This document shows, piece by piece, positions 1 through 18,000 of a stretch of DNA of 64,000 nucleotides (position 1 is its first letter; each line of letters begins with the position of its first letter). Source of the stretch: Streblospio benedicti (Eukaryota > Annelida > Polychaeta > Spionida > Spionidae); assembly GCA_019095985.1 (NCBI GenBank), contig CM032669.1, forward strand, positions 60,516,792-60,580,791, written 5' to 3'. Both the position numbers and the translations under genes were made by a program. Below the pieces are notes generated by a model. The model saw only the letters and a program-made list of their open reading frames with translations. It had not been told where the DNA came from and did no database searches.

Positions 1-443
1 ATAATTTCGCATTATATTTGGAATTGGAAAAGTTGGATGACCTTTTGGAGTGTCTTACAACTGGACACAAGGATATAGGCCACATATGTTCAGACCCCAT
101 GTATGGCCCTTGAAGTGGGGACAAGGAAAAAATCAGCCTCCGAGCAGGGCACGTCTGGTATGAATCACTGCTTGGGGGTTGGGGGGAAATATGGCCGCTT
201 TATAATATCGTCCGGTGTACGTTAATAAGTTACGTCAAACGTCGAGTAATGCGCCACGCGTCACGTAACACTGGAGATCGGCAAAAGGCCGGAAGTGGGG
301 AGCTTTTACCGGCTGCGACAGGCCGTACATCTGTACGCTGCTCAGTGGGGTCCGAAACAAGTGCCTAACTGCGAATGATTGGTGCTTACACTTGACGGGG
401 CAAGTTATTGCCTGTGTATGGCAGCTTGGAGTTGTGCTTCTGT

Positions 444-775
444 GCTTCTGTCCCCTAGTAGATAGTGAGTTAGGCTCGTGAACATAAGATCGTGGGTTCG
501 ATTTCCGGTTGGGTCTGGGTTTTTTGGGTGTTGAGCAAACGCATACTTAAAATGGCTGCACACTGCTCCGTGTCACCTACGCGTTAATTAGTTTTAATTA
601 GATACTTTTTAATTAGATGCAGGATATTGGGTTGAAAGAGTGAGTGATTAGCATTGTGGGCTGAATGTGCTGCGGGGGCAAGTATGTTAAAAATTATCAA
701 TTGGTGAACAAGTCGGGCTATGACCTGGTGTAAAATGTTAAGTCCTGAGGGCAAGATTTAGATTACGACCATTGT
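444..775 (+). mobile_element. tRNA-derived SINE, full-length-like but diverged
   Basis: The head looks like a tRNA gene: a degraded A box is followed by a good Pol III B box (GGTTCGATTTCC, about 495-506). The body matches, in the opposite orientation, the copies near 2.7-3.05 kb and 46.0-46.35 kb, sharing the words GGGTGTTGAGCAAAC, CACTGCTCCGTG, TTGGGTTGAAAGAGTGAGTG and GACCTGGTGTA. The family has a Ser/Leu-tRNA-like head (TGGCCGAGTGG in the best copy) and a body of about 300 bp. No autonomous partner was identified. Confidence 0.75.
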
Positions 776-1084
776 GTACAGTTACATTTAGACGTGGTTC
801 CTGTGAACCAGAGTTATCACAGCAGCCTTGACGTTGCGCAACGTACGTTTGACGTATAGTATACGTACGTCAAGCGGATGACGTAGCGTAGCAAATAATG
901 TCACCACACGTGGAGTCCTGACTCGGCTCACTGCTCTAATCCAAAGTCGGTTATTGATGTGGGCGATTGGCAAATCTGAGCGTTCATCAGAGCAGGCTGA
1001 GCGCTGCTCCAGACAGCATGGTATTGGCTGATTTCAGTTTTAATTGATCTCACATCGATGAACATCAATAAACATGTATTGCCC

Positions 1085-1670
1085 GTATTGTACTTTGAGT
1101 GTGCTTAATTTCATTGCAAAGTGCAAAAGCAATGGATCTTCATTTCATTTTCTTTAAATTGAGCATTTATGGAAACTTTTATCAGTGATATCTTAATTGT
1201 GGGAATATCATGCGATGACTGTATCATTTGAGGGGTGAAATATGCTGAAGAGAGAGGAGTGACAATTACATTAGTTATTCTGGTTATATGCAGTTATATG
1301 CATTGGCAAATGCAAAAGCATTGGATCTTTATGATTATTTTTTTTATGTTGGTGTAAACTTTTATCACTCATCTCCTAGCATACGAAGACTGCAACATTT
1401 TATGTTTTGGGAATAAATGCTTTGGCATATTTTTCAACTCTGTGGATAAAAAAAATCACATTGAGAAGAATCCAATGCTTTAGATGGTACAGAGAAGTGG
1501 ATTTGACAGTCATGCCTCAGCCACTGACATCCTAGTTGTGGGGGTATCATACGAAGGTTGTATTGCTCTGTGTACTGGTGATACAGGGTGAAATATGTTG
1601 AAGAAAGAGGAGTGCCATTTATATTAGTTATTCTGGATACATTGGCTAGTGACAAGCAAAGGGGTGAACT
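1085..1670 (+). repeat. degenerate tandem repeat ending at the Shisa-like start codon
   Basis: Blocks with the words GCAAAAGCA(A/T)TGGATCTT, AACTTTTATCA and GGGTGAAATATG(C/T)TGAAGA recur, the last at about 1232, 1586 and 1660. The third copy holds the real start codon of the downstream gene at 1671. The two upstream copies also carry an ATG (1242 and 1595), opening very short frames (MLKREE and MLKKEECHLY). The region is otherwise non-coding and probably includes promoter and 5' UTR. Confidence 0.6.
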
Positions 1671-8033
<6,363 letters not shown>

Positions 8034-8729
8034 AGGAACTTGATGCTACTTGTTCATTAGACATATTCATTGTGAACTTAAATCAAAATAATGTTATTAT
8101 TTACCCATTGTTGTTAAGTGCATTTGTATACACATATTTATAGTCATTCAAGTATATATATATAATACTAGATATGTAGTACTAAATAAATTTAACTATA
8201 TTTAGTATATTTTTTACGATACAGATCGAGTGTGTTTTGAACACCGTTTCAAGTAGAAAAGAATAACAGATATTCTAAACTTGATAAATACTTATTTTTG
8301 AGGACTATCACAAATCATGCTGTATACTGAATTTTAAACCACATAATTATTTGCTGTCATATAATCCTAATTAGTACCATATAAATATTCAAATTTTGAT
8401 CCGGAGATGAATCTAAAACATTGTGTGGTTATTTAATCTGATAAATTACAGATCAGTGTAATTCTGATGTGTCATAAAGAAACCCAAATATTTTTCCTAA
8501 CTGTGTTTAGTGTTCCTTTACTGTCACTTTGAGCATTATATTCACACAAAAAAACATCATTCATATTCATAAATGATCCACTTCAACTTGGTCACTTTCA
8601 TACAATTTTATGAGCATTTGAATTTCACACCAAACATTATAAACATGTATTCGCAAAATGACTTGACATTGTCCTTTCACACTTTAAGAGTTGACACGCA
8701 CACTGCTAAGATTCAACACATTCCTTAGT
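8034..8729. other. convergent intergenic region between Shisa-like and GTF2H5
   Basis: About 700 bp of AT-rich sequence holding the 3' UTR of the Shisa-like gene (AATAAA at 8185-8190) and presumably the GTF2H5 3' UTR. I see no further gene or repeat. Confidence 0.6.
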
Positions 8730-11551
8730 TTATGCTGCACCGACATTGAAATGCAATTTATCCATGAGATCATCTATTTTATTTTGAAGTGTGTCTAAAA
8801 TGTCTGTTGATATAAAAAGATGCGTTTCGTCAAGATCTTGAACCACAAACTTCTTCCCCAGTGCGTTCGTCTCGTCTAAATGTAGCAAGAACTGCTTCAT
8901 GGCCGGATCACTGAAATACACAATTTTTGAAGCATTATTAAAAGCTAAAATCTAAAGACTTACTCCAGAGATTTGAATCGCTGTGAAACCGTTTAAATTT
9001 ACGGCCTTGAAAATTCATGGTTATCAGTATATTGAGGTCCTTTTAAATCTGCAAATTCAAGCTAAGTCTCACTGATGCACCAGCTTAAAGAAAAAACAAA
9101 TGCTCTGAACGTGACTGGTTACGCTTGTCAATTTCCGAAACTAACTTGATTATTGCTTGAGGTGATGCTACATTTGCTGATTATGACAATGGTAATGGCT
9201 TTACCTCAAGTTGTGTGTAGGGAGTATCTGAATATAACAGTGATAAAATTTGGCACTGGCCCCGTCGGCCCGAGGCTAGTACAACCTTACAAGGGCCAGT
9301 AATGTTTCTCAGATTATGGCCTGGCTAGCAAATATAAAATTTGGCAGAATTTTGCAGAACCCCTACTCCCATACCAAAGAGCTTGATCTAGTTAGTCTAC
9401 CTTCACTGTGCCAACATGATATGGTGACAGTTGACAGTTGTATAAATCTTTTGAATAAATTCAATTAGTTTCTGGAGGGGGGGGGGGATGCCCCCAGACC
9501 CCCTAGAGATGATTTGCATCTTCAGCACTCGCAGGGCCAGTAATGGATCAGAGGGTCCAGAAGATTTCAAAATACTGGCCCTTCTGGCCAATTTGGGCTA
9601 CTTCCCAATTTTTGTCACTAGAGTATCTGAATGATAACTGGAGGTATTGTGTAAGAATCAGTGTACAATAGATAAATATGTTCACTGTTGGAGGTAAAAA
9701 CAGTGAGAAATCATGAATCTCATAAGCCGTGAACTTAAATGGGTTTTACAGTAGTTAGCAAATCAATAATGAATTGGACTAAAAACAAAACAAAACAACA
9801 ATGAAAAGTGAAGCAATTGACTAAGCATTGACAAAATGTGAGAATGATACTCATAGTACCAGTAGATAACCGCCCCAGCACTTCGACATGCATAAGAATT
9901 TCGTCACTTACCTAATTCTGTGGTTGTTTAAATTTGAATTTCATTAGTATGGTGTTAAACTTATACCTTACCTACCAAAACACCTTATTACTTTAATATA
10001 TAGATACCTATTGGAACCTGCCATTTTGTCTTGGGCTAGACTTTTGCTCTTGTCTCAAGAGCTTCGTAGGGCCTAATGAAAAGATCTGTATCTGTATATT
10101 ATGATAATTCTGCAAACTCCACATTGGATATCGCCCAGAAGTACAAACTTCTGTTACAGCGACCGCTCAAGAGAGCTGTTATAACTAAGAATCTCAGTGA
10201 TTCTCATGTCTAAAATATGAAGCAAAGATGGCTGCCAAACCAGTCTGCGAATTTTCATTATTTACGATAGTTTTTCTCACCTATTTGTGCAAATAATGTG
10301 CAAATGATGCCATCAAAATGACTACCAATACGAACTTTCATCGTATCCTACATAACATTACCCAATACATTTTGTATCACTATGAAATTGTCCAATTTCT
10401 TTTATAATTTTTAAATATATTAGGAAGACTGAGGGCCGCCATTTTTAATGGAAGTCGGCTATTACGTCACGAGAATGTTTCGTCATGACGAAACAGCCCC
10501 CATTGGTTTGCCGGGCTGATCCGTCATGGTTTATCATGCAGGCTGATCATCTGTCATGGTAATGTCATGACAGAAGTCTGAAATTTTCAATTAGCGTACA
10601 CAGTCAAATGATAATTATGTTCACTAAAATAATTATTTTGAATGCAAATTCTTTGTTAAAAATACTTCAGGTGGATATTACTTTGGTGGTGAATTTTACT
10701 CTTTGTACAACAACACATCTTATGTGGGGCGTATCCATATACCTGGCGTTTTACAATATTGTTATGACAATTACAGTCCATACATAAAAACAAAAAACCC
10801 AAACAAAAACAAGAAGAGACTGTTCATTTAAAATAATGAATAAATTTCTGAATGCTCAAAGACTTGCACACGTAAATTTCTAGAAAAAACATTATAAAGG
10901 GTCTGAAATGTTTTAAAAAATATATCCCAATTGGCATGACACAGTCTGTAGACTAGGTCAAAATCTAAGAGTTGGCCATCTTTTAGGCAGCCGCAGTGCT
11001 TCTATCTGAATAATATATCATCATATGCTATATCATGACCGATCGCTTATGAAGGCTTTGCCGTATCCTTTATATATTAGGTGACAAACTCCTAATGCAT
11101 GTCTAAGTGCTGGCATATCCATGTAACTAAATAAAACTAAGATATTGTGGTGAGGGTAGAGGGCGGTATATACAATTTAGTGAGAGTTGAGATTTGGGTT
11201 TTCTATTCATTGAGAATTGAGATTTGACCTTTCAATTGATCATAGAGATCAATTGATTGAGATTTGAGAAAAGGGCTTTTGCATTGAGATTTGTAACCTT
11301 AATTTATTGAGATTTTGAGATCAAGGGGTGGTATGTACCGCCCTCAGGGTAAAGGGTGCAGAGATGATTCCTTAAAGTGAAGAAATAGAAATCAGTTTTT
11401 CCTATTACTAGTCTAGGTGGTGTATTGAGGGTCTATAACAAACTAATGGGTGTATGTAGAGAACTACACAATTGTCAACAATAGAGAATATCCAACAAGA
11501 GTCACTGCATATTTACCATTCAACAAGTACACCTTTCATTACGTTCACCAT
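8730..11551 (-). CDS. GTF2H5: TFIIH subunit TTDA/TFB5 (GTF2H5), 71 aa, two exons
   Basis: Exon 1 is complement 11517-11551 (35 nt, MVNVMKGVLVE plus two bases of Cys). Exon 2 is complement 8730-8910 (DPAMKQFLLHLDETNALGKK...). The donor GTAAAT and acceptor TTTCAG on the minus strand join in phase. The protein is 71 aa, the length of human GTF2H5, and keeps the family core DPAMKQFLL, NALGKKF, QDLDETH and LMD. GTF2H5 is the smallest TFIIH core subunit. It binds XPD-associated p52 and stabilises the complex in transcription and nucleotide-excision repair, in the nucleus. The start is fixed by homology and by the only in-frame ATG in exon 1. The intron is 2.6 kb and carries MITE-like sequence. Confidence 0.93.
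9240..9600. repeat. dispersed repeat with poly-G and GGGCCAGTA words (GTF2H5 intron)
   Basis: Sequence such as AAGGGCCAGTAATG recurs at about 9292 and 9534. A poly-G run is followed by ATGCCCCCAGACCCCC near 9477-9505. Similar CCCCCAGACCCCC wording occurs near 29845, suggesting a degenerate dispersed element. No ORF is supported. Confidence 0.4.
11146..11346. mobile_element. MITE-like element (TIR AGGGCGGTATATAC)
   Basis: The left AGAGGGCGGTATATAC is inverted on the right as GGTATGTACCGCCCTC. The interior is a set of short degenerate TTGAGATTTGA tandem repeats. It sits in the GTF2H5 intron. Confidence 0.6.
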
Positions 11552-12014
11552 TGTGTAACGAGTGTAGTTTTACTAATAGAGCAAAATATTTTCTAAAATT
11601 GTTCAGTTTCGTACTGCTCAAGCAGGTGTCTTAACAAAAATAGATAGTCGTAGATATAGGGAATTGACTATTTCTACAGGTCGGTAAAAATAGCCAGTCC
11701 CCATATTTAAACTTAAAACTTACACCGTTTGCATTTTAAAATCAAACTGCAAATTATGTTATTAACTATAAAATTAAATATTCACGATATCTGATAGGCC
11801 AAATTTTAAATGACGGGTAATCTCATTTTTATATTAAAAATAACTTACAATATATCATTTACGGGCACACACTAAACTAGTCTAAAATTGAATTTTGACA
11901 TAGATCTAGACATTTCTACTCTTTGAGGTGTTGCGAAGGTGAAGGCGAATAGTGGGCAGAGTTCAGATTTGACAGTAGCTGTCACATTTAAGAGAATTGT
12001 TTAATTTATTCGCC
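11552..12014. promoter_or_regulatory. shared upstream region of GTF2H5 (-) and HADH (+)
   Basis: The two start codons are 463 bp apart and point away from each other, so this segment must hold both 5' UTRs and probably a bidirectional promoter. I do not see a convincing TATA box or CpG-rich block. The assignment is by position only. Confidence 0.55.
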
Positions 12015-15000
12015 ATGTCGTTCGTAACAAACGTTGCAAAAAGGACACTTGCAACAACAGCCAGTAGACTAGCCATTAAGCATGTGACAGTGATCGGAGG
12101 GGGGTTGATGGGAGCAGGAATTGCTCAGGTAAGTAGCATTTAAAAATAGACCAAAGTACAAATGCTTCACGCACATGACTTTGGGGTTTTACAAATTTAC
12201 TTCGGACATTGACTTCAGACTAACAGCGTGGCCCTGACAAAGCATACTATCGTGCATCCTATTTCCAGATGGTTAAGGATAAGGCCGTAAATGCACAATA
12301 CTTCCCATGCCACATTATCGTCTTAGATGTTGAGCAGTACTGCTACTTAGTAAGCATCAGAGCCATGCGCAGGTCATAAGATAGCACCCACACCCGCACC
12401 GCATGTTTAATGTGAACCCTGGAATCGCTGCTGGAACTGGACATGTAGAGTATTGAAACCCTCACCCACATTTTTAATGATAATGAAGCCCTCACCCACA
12501 GCTGCAGATATTGAAGAACAACCTTCACAAAACTGCACATTATATAAGCCAGTGTTCTCGCTAGGAAGTTGGCTGACGGAGTCCCTTGGGACTCCACGAC
12601 TTGAAAATTTGGAGTCCCACTCAAAAATTTTGGAGTCCCACATAAGTGTTTGATAATCAATGTTGAAAAATAAAACCAACCATCTAAAATATTGATGATG
12701 CATTACATAATACAATCTATTTTCCTAAATGTCATTTGTTATTGAAATTGGAAATATATATAAAAAAATCAACAGTGTCATTTGATATATTCCTTCCAGT
12801 GGTCTAGTGGTCAAGGACTCCAATAAATCAGTTCAATAAACTTGCTAATAATGCTTTGCATCAAGTACTATTAATTCATGCTTGTAGTCTGATTCCGTAA
12901 TTTTGAGATGAATCCATTCCTGAGATCCATTCAAGATCATTCAAACTTACTATCTTTATATTTTTGATGTTTTTTCATGTCCATCGTCTGATACTTGAAC
13001 TTCTTTCTGTCACCAGGTGGCAGCACGTGACAGTAAAGGAAGTCAGTCACGTGCTGCCACCTGGTTCAAGAAAGAAGTCACATGGAAATAATGTCCGAAA
13101 ATATTAAATTTAAATGGATTTATTTCAAAATTAGTCAATCAATCCATATAAAATGAAATCCCATGAATCTGTTTACAAATACAGTGTTGTGTTCTGCCGG
13201 TAGGTGGCAGCACAGACTGGGCACCAGGTGGTGCTGGTCGACATGAACGACGACATTCTACAGAAGTCGGTGGGAAACATCAATAAAAGCCTCAGCAGAG
13301 TCGTCAAGAAAAAGTATGCTGAAGATAAAGCAGTAAGTACAATTACTTCATTCTTGAAGGTCAGTAAATATTCATGGTAAATGAAAAAATTCTTCAATGT
13401 ACTGTGTTGTTCTGAAATCAGTTTTATTCTACTACTTTTTTGGCACTTATTTTTGTGTCCAAGAGACATTTTGCAAATGATGAGAAATGAAAAAATTAAA
13501 ATTTTGCACCAATACAAGAATTTTTCTTCAAAAAAATGTTCTTTACTCTGATGGTTAATGCTTTATTTGTAAATAAATTCATCAGATTTCTTTTTCATAT
13601 AAATAGAAATATTGATTTTGTGATAAATCCATATATAACTCACTGTCTTAATATTTTCGGACATTTTCCATGTCCATCTTCTCTTTGTCACCAGTCTCAG
13701 AAGATGGACATGGAAAATGTCCGAAAATATTAAAGACAGTGAGTATGGATTTATCACAAAATCAATATTTCTAGTTAATGCTTTATGTTCTCAGGGCGGA
13801 GAGAAGTTTCTGTCTGAGACGATGGGGCGACTGAGCACGAACACAGACGCAGCCACCGCGGCCGGAAACACAGATCTGGTGATCGAGGCGATCGTTGAAA
13901 ACCTCGACGTCAAGCAGAAGCTGTTCAGACAGCTGGACGCAGCGGCGCCACAGTGAGTCAACGTTTAACACCGTTATTTACGCTTTTTCCTTGGTTTCAA
14001 AATCCTAATCCTAATCAAGTATTATAAGAATGTACATTTGCCAAATTTCTGCAGAATTTTCTTGATTGAAAATTGTTTTATATGAAGCGATGAATGCAAA
14101 TAATTACAATGACGTAGTCTCATAACCTTCTACCTTTGTAGGAACATTAGAATGTTAATGTCCATTGCTTAACCTGTATGTATGATCGATTGGTTTATAG
14201 TAGTATGAACCAGTGCAACGCGGTCACTGCAATGAAGTTTTAATTCCAACCTTCTGCCTTTGTCAGATGCAAATGTGAGAAAACAGAAGACAGCAGAACG
14301 CATTATCTCAACTTTGGCAGACACGTAGCGCATCACAAACTGCGACTTCTTCAACAGCCGCTCTCTCTCCGAGGCGCGCCTCAATTGAGGCCGTATTGTA
14401 GTAGTTCTGGTGGTGGAAACGATGATGGAAACGGGGACAGTTCAGAGAAAATCCAGCTGGCTAAACCCGGCGGTTTGAAAGACGCGTTGAGAGAGAAACG
14501 GCTGCAAGAAGAGGCCGTCGCCAAAGACTTGCTGAGGGACAGAGATCTGGAGCTGGAGCCGGGGACGACGGCCGCGGTGAAGGTCGTGGCAGAGGCCATC
14601 GGAGGCGACGCCAACAGGACGTCATCGGAACTACTCTCAAAACTAAAAGATCACGTCTCGCTAACAAAGGAGAAAAAGGCAGCTCAGAGTGGAATTAGTA
14701 AGAGTGTGTCGAGTATACTGGGTGGTATGAAAATTCAAAAAGACTTCAAAGGTGGCAGACAAGATGACAGGAATGTGAGGGGTCGCCGGAGGCAGGGCGG
14801 GTCGTATGAGCGAGGCTCGGTTATTGAATCGTTATCTGGTAAGAAAGACGAAAAACCGTTTCAACGAAAAAAAGGTCCTGTTTTGGATGAAGTTGGTCTG
14901 TTTCAAGGTCCAGCGCTTAATATTTTCTCTGCAAGTGAAAAAGAAGCAACAAGTAAAAAGGACAATCTTTTTGACAAGCTTGAACGAGAAGAACTTGAGA

Positions 15001-18000
15001 AAATGATTACGTTTCCCCCGGCTAATCAATTCGAAGAGCAATTAAGATGGAGTAAAAGGGGCATTCTTTGGAAATTTCCAGTTGACAATGAACAAGGAAT
15101 GGAGGAAGAAATGAACGTGGGATTTCATGAGCACGTATTTTTGGATCACCTTCTAGAAGACGGATTTCCCAAGAAGGGCCCAATCAGACATTTCATGGAG
15201 CTAGTCTGTGTGGGATTGTCCAAAAATCCATTTCTCTCTGTACAGGAAAAGCACACGCACATAAATTGGTTTAGAGACTATTTCAAAGGCAAACAGAAGC
15301 TGATAGATGAATTGGTTGTGTCCGAACCGAGCAGTGAAAAGCAGCTATAGTTGTAATTACTATTTAAGTAGACGTATTTGTCTATGTTAGTAAAATATTT
15401 TTAATAAAAATGTAAATATTTGATAAATTGTTATTTTTATTTGAGTTGATTGAATTGCTATGTAGATGAATTAGTTTGTACATGTATACTTATATATAGT
15501 TGGAAAGTGTTCCAGATGAGAGAATGAAAATTATATTGAATATTATCAACGTCAACCATGTAAATTTATCCCATGAGCACTATCTTTAACTTCAATAAGT
15601 ATCATTTGATTTGATATTTTTTCTCTTTCTGCTGTGTTACTTTCTAAAATTGATTAGATAATACCTGTTGGCTCAAAATTGTTCCAAATAAGTATTATTA
15701 GCTAAAACTAAATATCAGTTAACATAAGCCTTAACATTAATATTTACTTTTAGATAATAATACTCATGTCAAACAATCATCAAAAATCATATTTGAAAAA
15801 GACATGGTGTGGAAACATGTCAAATAGAGACCTTTTGGACCAACAGGTATATTTGATCAATCAATTTTAGAAAGCAACCCAGCAGAAGTAGAAATAGAAA
15901 TCAAACGAAATGAGACCATGTGTTATACACCAAATCATCAGACTTATTACTAAAGTAACACCCGAAATGGAAATTTGTTTGTGTAAGTGACTATTTTGAT
16001 GATACACATTTCATGATAATTTATTTCGAGCCCTTTTGCTTGTACATGATCCCAACTCTATCAACTTTTTTCTGTTGCAGGCATACGATATTTGCCAGTA
16101 ATACGTCCTCTCTCCCGATCGGAGCGATCGCAGAAGCCACAAAAAGACTTGACCGGTTTGGCGGCCTGCATTTTTTCAACCCTGTACCTGTGATGAAACT
16201 TGTCGAGGTATATCTGATGAAAAGAACGATAAAACAAAACAAAAGTCATTTGGATAATGTGTTAACAATATTGTTTATATTAAGTCTGTGGCAGACGGTC
16301 GCTTATTTTGTTTCGAATGTCTCTCTTTCTTACCACTAAGTTTGAAATTTAAAAAAACACACAAATTGTTTGAATTTTAAACTCTGGTAAGAAAGGCATT
16401 TAAACATAATATGGTTTATTTGATGGAAAGAATAATAAAAGCAACAACACATAAATCATTTGAATGGGACACTGCGTCTAAGTAATACATGACATGTAAT
16501 CTCTACGGAAGAACTATAAGGAAGAGGAAGAAAATTACCGTAATCTATACGTTTTCTTTATTTTTAGGTCATAAAATTGGCACCAAAAAAAAATAATATT
16601 TGAATTTTAAACTCTGGTAAGAAAGGCATTTAAACATAATATGGTTTATTTGATGGAAAGAACAAACAAAAATCATTTGAATAATACACTGCATCTAAAT
16701 AAAACATGGCTTGTGATCTAGTCGTTTTCTTGATTTTTAGGTCATCAAGTTGCCACAGACGAGTGATGCGACGTTCACGTCTCTGGTAGACTTTGGCAAA
16801 GCCATGGGCAAAACGACCGTGGAGGCAAAGGTACAGGAGCCGTGTGCACCAGAACACAGCAGTCTAAATTGGTTCTTGTGTCCATGTCTTTTTCCACCTT
16901 TTCAAAATGGTTTCAAAATGTGGTGCGATAATTGATTTATAATTTTTATTTTGCTGTGTTTAATTATCATTTTCACCATTTTTCTCGTGGCCTCATCAGG
17001 AAAAATGGTGAAATTATTCAAAAGTGAAATGTTGATACTAAATTTCGAATGATTAATAGTACTCTATTTTGAAAAGGCTGGGAAAATGTAGAAACAAGAA
17101 TATGAAGTATACCATCTATTGGCAAGTGAAACAACTTTGTTATAATTTTAAACTTTATTACGACATCATGTGTTTTATATACACGTTCTGTATTTTCTAG
17201 TCAGGACAAAAAATTGTATTGTTTGAAACCTTTCACTGGCGTACTGTGGTTTGCAGGACACGCCGGGCTTCATCGTGAATCGGCTGCTCGTTCCCTACAT
17301 GATGGAGGCCATCAGGATGGTGGAGAGAGGTGAGACACGCAACAGGCTGTACCAACTATTTATAGAAGGGTGCACACTGAGCCCATGCATCAAAATTTTG
17401 TAAAACGACAACAAACAATGTTTAGAATTGATTTATGATTTGACCGTTTATTGACGGCCCATGTGAAATGCAATATTACCTAGCCATATTTACACCATAA
17501 AAACAGCAGTTTTCAAGATCACGTGAACTAATACTCTGTAGGCCATGATATACAATACATGTGACAATATGCCCCATGGGATCTTAAGAAAATATTACGC
17601 AAGTGAGTTACGCCAACACCATACGTATGACTTAACAGCACAGCACTTAAGTACTGCAGGATGTAAACAGTACTAGTATAATGAGCACATACTTTGATTA
17701 TTTTACACTGTACGCAATGAACAGAAATATTTTGCTAGGATTTCCACCACATACCTTCGGCAATTCTTCACCAAACGGCGATGTCACTTTTATCGAAATC
17801 CATTTCGAGGATTGCAGGAAGTTATAGGACAAAATGTCACGCAGCGAATGACACAAGTTTTTTTCATACTAGCCAAATTGGCTAGTGAGTTGAAATTTAC
17901 ACAAGCCAAAAAGAATTTCACACTAGCTGAGATGTCTAGTGTTTTTTTTTTTTTTACACTAGCCAATTGCAAGTTGTTAATTGTCTTTATTAATTTAAGA

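Noticed and set aside
12343-12715. Overlapping ~100-aa frames in HADH intron 1
   Set aside because: They arise from a short tandem GGAGTCCCA repeat and lack splice or homology support.
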